A program made the position numbers and the translations under genes. The notes under the pieces were generated by a model. That model worked only from the letters and a program-made list of their open reading frames with translations. It searched no databases and had not been told where the DNA came from. From Campylobacterales bacterium (lineage in GTDB: Bacteria > Campylobacterota > Campylobacteria > Campylobacterales > Arcobacteraceae): a stretch of DNA of 6,901 bases. The number at the start of each line of letters is the position of its first letter. Within the stretch, counting starts at the first letter, position 1. Shown here piece after piece: positions 1-5,979 of this stretch. Location: assembly GCA_019752775.1 (NCBI GenBank), contig JAIELU010000013.1:1-6901 (forward strand). Direction: 5' to 3'.

Positions 1-106
1 AAATTATATTGATAAGTTTGAATAAATCTTTTATACACACACACATATTTATATACGCCGCCAGCGTCGTTTCCTTCTATATATTATTTTCTATATTATA
101 AATATT
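1..106. other. unassigned left flank with AC repeat and GC-rich island
   Basis: No gene can be supported here. The stretch has an 11-base alternating AC run (35-45), then a GC-rich island (about 55-70, core ACGCCGCCAGCGT) that stands out in this AT-rich window, then almost pure A/T to about 106. The frame of the downstream kinase stays open back to a TAA at 23-25. The residues it encodes before about base 107 are low-complexity (Ile/Tyr/Arg-rich) and do not resemble the start of a PAS domain. I read this as sequence joined to a broken kinase gene. It could be a real rearrangement, an insertion junction or an assembly join. Confidence 0.5.
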
Positions 107-1123
107 ATAAATGTAAATAAAGCTTTTGAAAAAAATACTGGATATTTTTTATGTGATGTTATTGGTAAAAATCCAAAACTATTAAAATCAGATATTCAAA
201 ATGAAGATTTTTATAAAAATATGTGGGAAGAAATTAAGTTAAATAATTATTGGGAAGGCGAAATTGTAAATAAAAGAAAAGATGGAAAATTTTATATTGA
301 AAGATTGAAAATTAGTACAGTTTATAATGAAGAGAAAAAACTTGTAAATTATATTGCTTTATTTTCTGATATTACTTTACAAAAAGAGCAACAAAAATTA
401 ATAAAAGAAAAGCTTTTGTATCAGCAATCAAAAATGGCAGCAATGGGAGAGATGATTGGGAATATTGCTCATCAGTGGAGACAACCTTTGGGTGTAATTA
501 GTATGTCAGCAAGTGGTATTAAATTATGGCAAGAAGATGGTTTATATTCACAAGAAGAAGTCAAAACTTTTGTTAAATCAATATTGAGTTCAGCTCAATA
601 TTTATCAGATACGATAGATGATTTTAGAAATTTTTATCAAGAAGATTTAGAAAAAAGTGATTTTGAAGTAAAAAAAGCAATAGATAAAACAATAAATCTT
701 TTAAAAACTGAGTTAATAAAAGAAGAAATTAAAGTTGTATATTTAAGAGAAACAGAGCTTTTTCTAAATGGAATTGAAAATCAATTTTTACAAGTAACAA
801 TGAATATTTTAAATAATGCTAAAGATGTATTATTAGAAAAAAATATTCAAAATAAATATATATTTATAGAGATATATAAAGAAGAAGAGAATATTTGTAT
901 TGAAATACAAGATAATGCCGGTGGAGTTAATGATCAGATAATTGAACATATTTTTGAACCATATTTTACTACTAAACATAAATCTTTAGGAACAGGAATT
1001 GGTTTGTATATGAGTGAAGAAATTGTTACAAAACAATTAAATGGAGAACTTATTGTTTGCAATAAAGTAATTAATTATCAAAATTCAAAATATTTTGGGG
1101 CTTGTTTTAAAATAAAAATATAG
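107..1123 (+). CDS. PAS-domain sensor histidine kinase, 5'-truncated
   Basis: This is the C-terminal part of a two-component sensor kinase, which would autophosphorylate on His and pass the phosphate to an unidentified response regulator. Numbering from the ATG at 221, the end of a PAS domain covers residues 1-52 (ending LFSDITLQKEQQ). Next come a short coiled linker, the dimerisation/phosphoacceptor helix with NIAHQWRQPL (His84), and a complete HATPase domain: N-box NILNNAKD (195-202), G1 DNAGG (231-235), F-box FEPYFTTK (245-252) and G2 GTGIGL (257-262). The PAS domain clearly continues upstream in frame: VNKAFEKNTGY and VIGKNP are encoded from base 113. The ATG at 221 therefore lies inside the domain, has no Shine-Dalgarno sequence, and is not the natural start. 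No in-frame ATG, GTG or TTG occurs between the TAA at 23-25 and 221, so the natural 5' end is missing. No transmembrane segment remains. The 'AHQWRQPL' H-box is common among Campylobacterota kinases. No response regulator is adjacent. Confidence 0.88.
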   Translation: MNVNKAFEKNTGYFLCDVIGKNPKLLKSDIQNEDFYKNMWEEIKLNNYWEGEIVNKRKDGKFYIERLKISTVYNEEKKLVNYIALFSDITLQKEQQKLIKEKLLYQQSKMAAMGEMIGNIAHQWRQPLGVISMSASGIKLWQEDGLYSQEEVKTFVKSILSSAQYLSDTIDDFRNFYQEDLEKSDFEVKKAIDKTINLLKTELIKEEIKVVYLRETELFLNGIENQFLQVTMNILNNAKDVLLEKNIQNKYIFIEIYKEEENICIEIQDNAGGVNDQIIEHIFEPYFTTKHKSLGTGIGLYMSEEIVTKQLNGELIVCNKVINYQNSKYFGACFKIKI

Positions 1124-1141
1124 TTCTTATATTACAAATAG

Positions 1142-1169
1142 TTACAAAAATAATCATTAAGTATATAAT
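1142..1169 (+). promoter_or_regulatory. possible promoter of the lldP pseudogene
   Basis: TATAAT at 1164-1169 is a perfect -10 box. A weak -35-like TTACAA (1142-1147) lies 16 bp upstream. Transcription from about 1176 would leave a roughly 60-nt leader ending in the strong ribosome site AGGAGGG. Such A/T-rich hexamers arise easily by chance here, so confidence is modest. The location, in the only intergenic space before lldP, supports the call. Confidence 0.35.
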
Positions 1170-1192
1170 TTATTGATATTTTAATTATTAAG
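1151..1192 (+). repeat. pair of 11-bp direct repeats around the lldP -10 box
   Basis: TAATCATTAAG (1151-1161) and TAATTATTAAG (1182-1192) match at 10 of 11 positions. They sit 31 bp apart, close to three DNA helical turns, one on each side of the candidate -10 box (1164-1169). This geometry would suit a dimeric repressor acting on lldP. The low sequence complexity means chance is a real alternative. Confidence 0.3.
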
Positions 1193-1223
1193 CTTTTTTT
1201 ATCATAAGAATATCATACATCCT

Positions 1224-1230
1224 AGGAGGG
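1224..1230 (+). promoter_or_regulatory. strong Shine-Dalgarno of lldP
   Basis: AGGAGGG lies 6 nt upstream of the ATG at 1237, which is near-ideal spacing. It fixes the original start of the broken permease gene, whose first residues (MSLGLQSFFAVFPIFF) have the expected LldP N-terminal character. Confidence 0.7.
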
Positions 1231-1236
1231 AATTAG

Positions 1237-2509
1237 ATGAGTTTAGGTCTTCAATCATTCTTTGCAGTGTTCCCTATATTTTTTGCTACTATTTTACTAG
1301 TAGGACTTAGAGTTTCTGCAAAAAAAGTAATGCCTTTAGTTTATATATAGGCAGTTGCTATCGCATTTGTGGTTTGGGAAGTTTCATTTAGTAGAGTATT
1401 AGCTTCTACTATTGAGGGTGTATTAATTACAATATCTGTTTTATGGATTATTTTTGGAGCTATTTTACTTTTAAATACTTTGAAACATTCAGGTGCAATT
1501 ATTGTAATTAGATTATGATTACTAGATTTTTTGGACAAAATAAATCTTGGACTGAAGGTTTAGCAATTTTACCTTTTGCTATTTTGGAGGACCTGAATTT
1601 CCATCTTTAATTGGAGCATTAGTTGGTCTACCAATAGTTATTCTTGCTGCAAAAAGTGGTTTCTTAGTACCAAAAAAAGCTTGGGATTTTGCTCCTAGAG
1701 AAAAATGGCCAGTTTCTTGGGTTTCTAAATTTGAAATGAAATTTGATGCAATGACTTCAAAAATTCCTATGTCTTTAACAAAAGCTTGGATTCCTTATAT
1801 TTTAGTTGCTGTTATTTTAGTAATTACAAGAGTAAGTCCAGATGTGAAAAAATTTATTTCTTCATTTGCATTTTCTTATAAAAATATTTTAGGTGAGGGA
1901 TTAAACTTCTCTATAGCGCCTTTATATTTACCAAGTGGGATTTTAGTATTTGTGGTTTTACTTACTTATTTCTTACATAAAATGGAATTTAAAGAGTTAA
2001 AAGAAGCTATTGGTGAATCTTCAAAAGTTATGATTGGTGCTGGATTTGTACTTATATTTACAGTTCCTCTTGTTAGAATTTTGATTAATTCAGGAGTAAA
2101 TGGTTCTGGATTTGATTCTATGCCAATTGCTATGGCAAACTTTGTTGCTCACTCTGTTGGAGATATTTATCCATTTTTTGCCCCAATGGTTGGAGCATTA
2201 GGTGCATTTATTGCAGGAAGTAATACTGTTTCAAATATGATGTTATCTCAATTCCAATTTGGTGTTGCCGATGCTTTAGGAATTTCAACTGCATTTATGG
2301 TGGCACTTCAAGCTGTGGGTGCTGCTGCTGGAAATATGATAGCTATTCATAATGTTGTAGCTGCTAGTGCTACTGTTGGATTACTTGATCAAGAGGGAGA
2401 GACTCTTAGAAAAACAGTTATTCCAACTATTTATTATTGTGTAGTTGTAGGAATTATTGGTCTTATTGGAATGTATTTCTTAGGACTTACAGATCCACTT
2501 ATGAAATAA
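1237..2509 (+). pseudogene. lldP: L-lactate permease (LldP family), multiply disrupted
   Basis: LldP is a many-helix inner-membrane carrier of about 550 residues that imports L-lactate with protons. Three collinear pieces in three frames remain. Piece 1 (1237-1512, frame 1) reads MSLGLQ...TLKHSGAIIVIR and is broken by TAG at 1348-1350, where a sense codon is expected inside a helix. Piece 2 (about 1515-1586, frame 3) reads MITRFFGQNKSW...LPFAIL. Piece 3 (about 1589-2509, frame 2) reads GPEFPSLIGAL through GLTDPLMK and its stop. Roughly 130 residues between pieces 1 and 2 are missing, including the conserved GFG-containing region, and about 15-20 more are missing between pieces 2 and 3. The gene spans 1273 bp where about 1650 is usual. 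Piece 3 alone holds an ORF from an ATG at 1736 (257 aa), but no ribosome site precedes it and it lacks the N-terminal half. Lactate transport should be lost. The alternative is that the deletions are assembly or sequencing errors. Confidence 0.85.
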
Positions 2510-2510
2510 A

Positions 2511-2539
2511 AAAAAGAGAAGTTTAAAACTTCTCTTTTT
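2511..2539. terminator. bidirectional rho-independent terminator (lldP / DsbA-like gene)
   Basis: AAAAAGAGAAGTTT (2511-2524) and AAACTTCTCTTTTT (2526-2539) form a perfect 14-bp inverted repeat around a single A; the folded hairpin would open a few A-T pairs as loop. It lies 1 nt after the lldP stop. T-runs follow the stem on both strands. The TAA of the convergent gene on the minus strand (2540-2538) overlaps its edge. It should end transcription from both directions. Confidence 0.85.
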
Positions 2540-3161
2540 AAAAATAAGTATTTTCAGTCATATTTGTTATTTGAGTTAACATAGATTCATGATCATTATA
2601 TTTTATGTTTATAGGATATAACTCTTTTTTATATTTCAAAATTAAAGATGGAAAACTTCTCACATTTAGTGAACGTCTAAAGTTTAATTCATTTTGTAAA
2701 TCTTCTTCTATTTTTTGAGATTTTAAATCCTCTTCAAACTTCTTTTCATCCATTCCTATTTGTTTTGCTAAGTTTACAAGTATTGAAGCATCACTTGGAT
2801 TTAAGGCTTTTAAATAATAAGCTTCTTGAATAGCATTTATCATTTCATCTTCTTTGTTTTCATATCTTGCAAGCATTGTTGCTTGACATGCCAGATAAGT
2901 TGAACGTCTTGGTTCACAGTTTTTCCAAAAATCATAGTTAAATTTTGTTCCAGTGGTATTTTGTATTTCATGCCAGATATTTTCTATTTTTTCTTGCATG
3001 TCTTTTGGCATAATTTCATTACTATGTGCTGCTAAACCACCAACTACATAAACTAATTTTATATTAGAATTTAGATGTTTTTTAAGATTATCTAATGTAG
3101 ATTTAAAAGCATAACACCAAGAACACATTGGGTCATGGACATAATATAAAGTATAAATCAT
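2538..3161 (-). CDS. cytoplasmic DsbA-family (FrnE-like) thioredoxin-fold oxidoreductase
   Basis: This 207-residue protein has a thioredoxin-type active site CSWC (Cys13-Cys16) straight after the first strand (YTLYYVHDPM). A helical insertion follows (about 45-145), with the typical cis-proline loop SFPSL (Pro171) near the C-terminus. This is the DSBA/2-hydroxychromene-carboxylate-isomerase-like layout, and its length matches FrnE-type members. There is no signal peptide and the CxxC is only 13 residues from the start, so it probably acts in the cytoplasm. Two further cysteines (Cys82 and Cys92) flank EPRRSTYLACQA, a segment of the helical insert. AAGGA upstream of the ATG at 3161 gives a good ribosome site. 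The gene stands alone and is divergent from the J-domain operon. Thiol-disulfide exchange is the likely chemistry; substrate and partner are unknown, and isomerase activity is unlikely given the intact CxxC. Confidence 0.85.
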   Translation of the reverse strand: MIYTLYYVHDPMCSWCYAFKSTLDNLKKHLNSNIKLVYVVGGLAAHSNEIMPKDMQEKIENIWHEIQNTTGTKFNYDFWKNCEPRRSTYLACQATMLARYENKEDEMINAIQEAYYLKALNPSDASILVNLAKQIGMDEKKFEEDLKSQKIEEDLQNELNFRRSLNVRSFPSLILKYKKELYPINIKYNDHESMLTQITNMTENTYF

Positions 3162-3181
3162 TATTTTCCTTTTTTATTTGT

Positions 3182-3187
3182 ATTGTA
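3182..3187 (-). promoter_or_regulatory. possible -10 box of the DsbA-like gene
   Basis: Read on the minus strand this is TACAAT, 20-odd bases upstream of the ATG at 3161. Transcription would start just before the AAGGA ribosome site. No -35 is clear, which is common in Campylobacterota promoters, where A/T-rich upstream DNA replaces it. Confidence 0.35.
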
Positions 3188-3223
3188 TTTAAATAATATT
3201 AATTTGGTTTAAAACTTTTTGAG

Positions 3224-3229
3224 TACAAT
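3224..3229 (+). promoter_or_regulatory. possible -10 box of the J-domain operon
   Basis: TACAAT sits immediately before the ATG at 3230. If it is the -10 box, transcription begins around 3236. That excludes the ATG at 3230 as a start and points to the ATG at 3254, which has AAGGA 5 nt upstream. A TTGGTT 14 bp upstream is too close to be a good -35. Confidence 0.4.
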
Positions 3230-3253
3230 ATGAAACAGTTAAAAAGGATTTTT

Positions 3254-3520
3254 ATGGAATATGAAGAGTTTGAAAAAGCTGTTGATATGTTTGGAATATT
3301 AACAAGGGTTTCAAAAAAAGATTTAAAAAAGAAGTATTTAAAACTCTCAAAAATATATCATCCAGATATGGAAACGGGAAGTCCTGAAAAGTTTTTGGAA
3401 TTAAAAAAAAATTATGATATGCTTTGTGCATATATGGATTCATACTATTTTTCATTCGATAAAGATGAATTTAAACACCAATTTCCGTCATTTACAAACT
3501 ATAAGAATTGGAATAAATAG
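3254..3520 (+). CDS. miniature J-domain (DnaJ-like) protein
   Basis: The protein is 88 residues and almost entirely a J domain. Helix II (KKDLKKKYLKLSKIY, 21-35) is basic, the diagnostic HPD tripeptide is at 36-38, and helix III follows (SPEKFLELKKNYDMLCAYM). Such domains stimulate the ATPase of an Hsp70 (DnaK). The zinc-finger, Gly/Phe and C-terminal substrate domains of true DnaJ are absent, so this is a class III type cofactor whose client must come from elsewhere. I chose the start at 3254 because AAGGA (3244-3248) precedes it by 5 nt. The longer in-frame option at 3230 has no ribosome site and overlaps a probable -10 box. The tail (69-88: DKDEFKHQFPSFTNYKNWNK) is polar and unrecognised. 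It is the first gene of the operon, ending 9 nt before the ADP-ribosylglycohydrolase-like gene, whose ribosome site overlaps this stop codon. Confidence 0.8.
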   Translation: MEYEEFEKAVDMFGILTRVSKKDLKKKYLKLSKIYHPDMETGSPEKFLELKKNYDMLCAYMDSYYFSFDKDEFKHQFPSFTNYKNWNK

Positions 3521-3529
3521 GAGATTAAA

Positions 3530-4384
3530 ATGTTTGAAGAAAAAATAAAAGATTTAGTTACAAGTTCATTAGTTGTTGATTCATATTGTTTAGGAACACA
3601 TTGGGTTTATGATGAAGAACAATTGATTAATAATTCAATAAATTGGAATGCTTTAAATACACCAATTGCTTTATGGCATAAAGGTAAAATAGCAGGAGAT
3701 TTCACTCATTATGGTGACCAAACTTTATGGTTATATGAGTTTTTAAAAGACAAAAATAGTTTTGATGCAAATGCTTTTAAAGATTCTTGGTTTGAAAAAA
3801 TGAAGAATTATGCAGGTTATGTTGATGGTGCTTCAAGAAATACGATTTTAAATATTCAAAATAAAGTAAACCCTTGTGGTTCAACTTCTACTGATTTATC
3901 AATAGTTGGCAGAATTGCTCCTCTTTTAAAAGTTTCAAAAACAAAAGATGAGTTTTTTAAAAATGTAGAAAAGTTTGTAAGTATTACTCATAATAGTCAA
4001 CTTGCAAAAGATTGTGCAGATTTTTTTGCAAAATTATTGATTTTAGTTTTAGAGAAAAACGATATAAAAGAATCAATTTTAAAACTAAAAGATAGTTGTG
4101 ATGAACATTTTCAATTAATGATAGAAAAAGCTTTAAATTCAAAAGAAGAAGATAGTTTTAAAGCTATTAGAGATTTTGGACCAGCTTGTGATATTAATGG
4201 AGGATTTAGTGGAGTTATTTATCTTTTAACAAAATATGACAACTTAAAACAGATGATAATAGCAAACTCTAAAGCCGGTGGAGATACAAGTGCTAGAGCC
4301 ATGATTGCTACTTTAATATTTATGGCAAATAATGAAATAGGGCAATTACCAAAAGAGTGGATGAATATAAACGCAAAAATTTAG
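3530..4384 (+). CDS. ADP-ribosylglycohydrolase (DraG/ARH) family protein
   Basis: This 284-residue, all-helical protein has ADP-ribosylglycohydrolase family landmarks in the right order. They are a DSYCLGTHWVYD segment (17-28) at the position of the usual GDxxG, HYGDQT (60-65) in place of the first metal site TDDT, GRIAPLL (127-133), ITHNSQLA (152-159), and GGDTSARAM (250-258) in place of the usual GGDTDT. Canonical members hydrolyse ADP-ribose from proteins, for example DraG reactivating nitrogenase reductase, using two Mg ions held by those Asp/Thr residues. Here one Asp of each metal motif is replaced (by Gln and by Ser), so the metal site must differ and the activity is uncertain. The enzyme could act on another ADP-ribose-like or ribosyl substrate. 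There is no signal peptide, so it is cytoplasmic. AGGAG (3519-3523) overlaps the stop of the preceding gene, implying translational coupling. No ADP-ribosyltransferase is visible nearby. Confidence 0.82.
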   Translation: MFEEKIKDLVTSSLVVDSYCLGTHWVYDEEQLINNSINWNALNTPIALWHKGKIAGDFTHYGDQTLWLYEFLKDKNSFDANAFKDSWFEKMKNYAGYVDGASRNTILNIQNKVNPCGSTSTDLSIVGRIAPLLKVSKTKDEFFKNVEKFVSITHNSQLAKDCADFFAKLLILVLEKNDIKESILKLKDSCDEHFQLMIEKALNSKEEDSFKAIRDFGPACDINGGFSGVIYLLTKYDNLKQMIIANSKAGGDTSARAMIATLIFMANNEIGQLPKEWMNINAKI

Positions 4385-4395
4385 AAGGAGTATTT

Positions 4396-4824
4396 ATGAG
4401 AAAAACTTTGCTGAATTTTTTTTCAGATAAGTTATATATAGAATTATCAATTACAGCTGTGTTATTTTTGATTGCATTATCTCTTGATAAACTTATGGAT
4501 TTTATTATTTATATGCTTTATTTTGTGATTTTTCTTGAAATTGTAAGAGCCGTTGTAAATTATGTACGAGAACAGCGAGTATCTATGACTTTACTTGTTG
4601 ATGCTTTTATTATTTTGGCTTTAAGAGAGTTTATTGTAAATGTTGTAAAGGTAAATAAAGAGGATTTAAATACTTTTGAGGCTTTGTTTTCTAGTCCTAT
4701 AAATTTTAATCTCATGATTTTATCAGGTGTAATTTTATTTTTGATGTTGATTAGATATTTATCTGTAAAAACATCGCAAAGATATCTTCTAAAAGAAAAA
4801 ATAGAAGATAAATTTTTAAATTAA
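4396..4824 (+). CDS. PsiE-family small inner-membrane protein
   Basis: This 142-residue protein has about four hydrophobic helices: residues 14-30, 34-56, 65-84 and 103-122. The third contains ALREFIV, a conserved-looking charged patch within the membrane. It ends in a charged tail (KTSQRYLLKEKIEDKF). Size and layout suit the phosphate-starvation-inducible PsiE family, whose biochemical role is unknown. The family call rests on pattern recognition and could be another four-helix membrane protein. The ATG at 4396 is preferred because AAGGAG (4385-4390) lies 5 nt upstream. An in-frame ATG at 4357 would overlap the previous gene by 28 nt, add a charged 13-residue extension and lacks a ribosome site. 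The gene follows the ADP-ribosylglycohydrolase-like gene by 11 nt and precedes the hexosaminidase gene by 10 nt, so it is in the same operon. I see no Pho box, so phosphate control cannot be inferred. Confidence 0.65.
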   Translation: MRKTLLNFFSDKLYIELSITAVLFLIALSLDKLMDFIIYMLYFVIFLEIVRAVVNYVREQRVSMTLLVDAFIILALREFIVNVVKVNKEDLNTFEALFSSPINFNLMILSGVILFLMLIRYLSVKTSQRYLLKEKIEDKFLN

Positions 4825-4834
4825 GAGAGTTAAT

Positions 4835-5932
4835 ATGCAAAAAAGTTTTTTAGTTATAGTTATTTTATTGTTTACTATTTGTAATAGTTTATTGGCAAAT
4901 GAGAACTATACAAAAGAAGAAATTCAAAGAATGATTTCAAAAATGGTAATTCTGGGCTTTAATGGTGAAAATATAAATCAAAATGATGAAATATATAAAG
5001 ATATAAAAGCAGGTTTAGGTGGAGTTATTTTATTTGATAAAGATCCAAATGATAAGAAAAAAGTAAAAAATGTTAGAAATAAAGAACAACTAAAAAAACT
5101 AACTTCACAACTTCAAATCATTTCAAAACAAAAACTTTTGATTTCTATTGACCAAGAGGGTGGAATTGTTCAAAGATTAAAAGTTGAAGATGGTTTTGTA
5201 AATACTTTAAAAGCTAGTGATGTGGCTTTAAAAGGTGAAGATTTTGCGAAACAAACATATAAATTATTAGCAAATGATTTAAGAGAATCTGGAATAAATA
5301 CAGATTTCGCACCAGTTGTTGATTTGGCAATTAATAAAGAAAATAAAGTAATTGTAACGCGTGGAAGATCATTTGGACAATCATCAAATGAAGTTATAAA
5401 ATACTCTTCAATTTTTGTAGAAGAACTAAAAAAACAAAATATTATTTCGGTTTTAAAACATTTCCCAGGTCATGGTTCATCTTTAGGTGATTCACATTTA
5501 GGATTTGTAGATATTACAAATACATGGAATGAAAAAGAGTTAGAGCCATATAAATATTTTATTAAAAATAATAAAGTTGATATGATAATGACAGCTCATG
5601 TTTATAATAAAAATTTAGATGCAACAAATCCAGCAACTTTATCTTATAACATAAATACAAAATTATTAAGAAATAAGTTGGGGTTCGAAGGAGTTTTAGT
5701 GAGTGATGATTTACAAATGTACGCTATTTCAAAACATTATGATTTAAAACAAACTTTAACTTTGTCTATTAATTCAGGAGTAAATATGCTTTTATTCGCA
5801 AATCAATTGGCAAAACCAATTACCTTAAAACAGATAGTTGATATAGTTTATTCACAAATTTTAAATAAACAAATTTCGTTAGAGCAAATCATCAAATCAA
5901 ATCAAAGAATTGATAAGATGATGAATATCTAA
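4835..5932 (+). CDS. nagZ: exported GH3 beta-N-acetylhexosaminidase (NagZ-like)
   Basis: This family 3 glycoside hydrolase is expected to remove N-acetylglucosamine from peptidoglycan fragments. The 365 residues form one TIM-barrel domain, as in Gram-negative NagZ. Motifs are IDQEGGIVQRL (105-115), DFAPVVDL (157-164), the NagZ signature KHFPGHG (208-214) with DSH (219-221) supplying the His/Asp acid-base pair, MTAHV (252-256), and LVSDDLQM (288-295) holding the catalytic Asp, probably Asp291. Unlike classic cytoplasmic NagZ, it begins with a clear signal peptide: MQKS, a hydrophobic core (5-15), and likely cleavage after SLLA (21). It should therefore act in the periplasm, trimming the wall or its turnover products. 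Cys16 does not form a good lipobox, since Ile precedes it. The ribosome site is AAGAGAG (4823-4829), overlapping the stop of the PsiE gene. It is the last gene of the operon and is followed by a hairpin. All catalytic motifs appear intact. Confidence 0.88.
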   Translation: MQKSFLVIVILLFTICNSLLANENYTKEEIQRMISKMVILGFNGENINQNDEIYKDIKAGLGGVILFDKDPNDKKKVKNVRNKEQLKKLTSQLQIISKQKLLISIDQEGGIVQRLKVEDGFVNTLKASDVALKGEDFAKQTYKLLANDLRESGINTDFAPVVDLAINKENKVIVTRGRSFGQSSNEVIKYSSIFVEELKKQNIISVLKHFPGHGSSLGDSHLGFVDITNTWNEKELEPYKYFIKNNKVDMIMTAHVYNKNLDATNPATLSYNINTKLLRNKLGFEGVLVSDDLQMYAISKHYDLKQTLTLSINSGVNMLLFANQLAKPITLKQIVDIVYSQILNKQISLEQIIKSNQRIDKMMNI

Positions 5933-5935
5933 AAA

Positions 5936-5958
5936 TAAAGAGAAAACTTCTCTCTTTA
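5936..5958. terminator. hairpin terminator between nagZ and argD
   Basis: TAAAGAGA (5936-5943) pairs with TCTCTTTA (5951-5958) around the 7-base loop AAACTTC. An alternative register pairs AGAGAA with TTCTCT. It begins 4 nt after the nagZ stop. The T-rich tail is better on the minus strand, so it may serve argD more than nagZ. It shares AAAACTTCTCT with the terminator at 2511-2539. Confidence 0.6.
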
Positions 5959-5979
5959 GTTAATCAAATAAATAATTTC

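Noticed and set aside
33..46. AC dinucleotide run as a phase-variable repeat controlling the kinase.
   Set aside because: It has only about 5.5 units, and no start codon precedes it in the kinase frame, so length changes would not switch a recognisable gene.
55..67. ACGCCGCCAGCGT, whose reverse complement equals a conserved run near the 5' end of many 16S rRNA genes (ACGCTGGCGGCGT).
   Set aside because: Only 13 bases match and the surrounding sequence does not continue as 16S on either side, so no rRNA gene or fragment can be claimed.
221..223. ATG as the start of the histidine kinase.
   Set aside because: It lacks a Shine-Dalgarno sequence and lies inside the PAS domain, whose conserved residues are encoded in frame upstream from about base 107.
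1341..1538. 65-codon minus-strand open frame.
   Set aside because: It lies antisense to the lldP pseudogene, whose remnants explain the sequence; its product resembles nothing and no ribosome site is evident.
3252..3455. 67-codon minus-strand open frame.
   Set aside because: It is antisense to the J-domain gene, with hydrophobic low-complexity content typical of the reverse complement of A-rich coding DNA.
4880..4882. Cys16 of the hexosaminidase as a lipoprotein attachment site.
   Set aside because: The preceding residues (FTIC) do not fit the lipobox, which needs a small residue before Cys; ordinary signal peptidase cleavage after SLLA is more likely.
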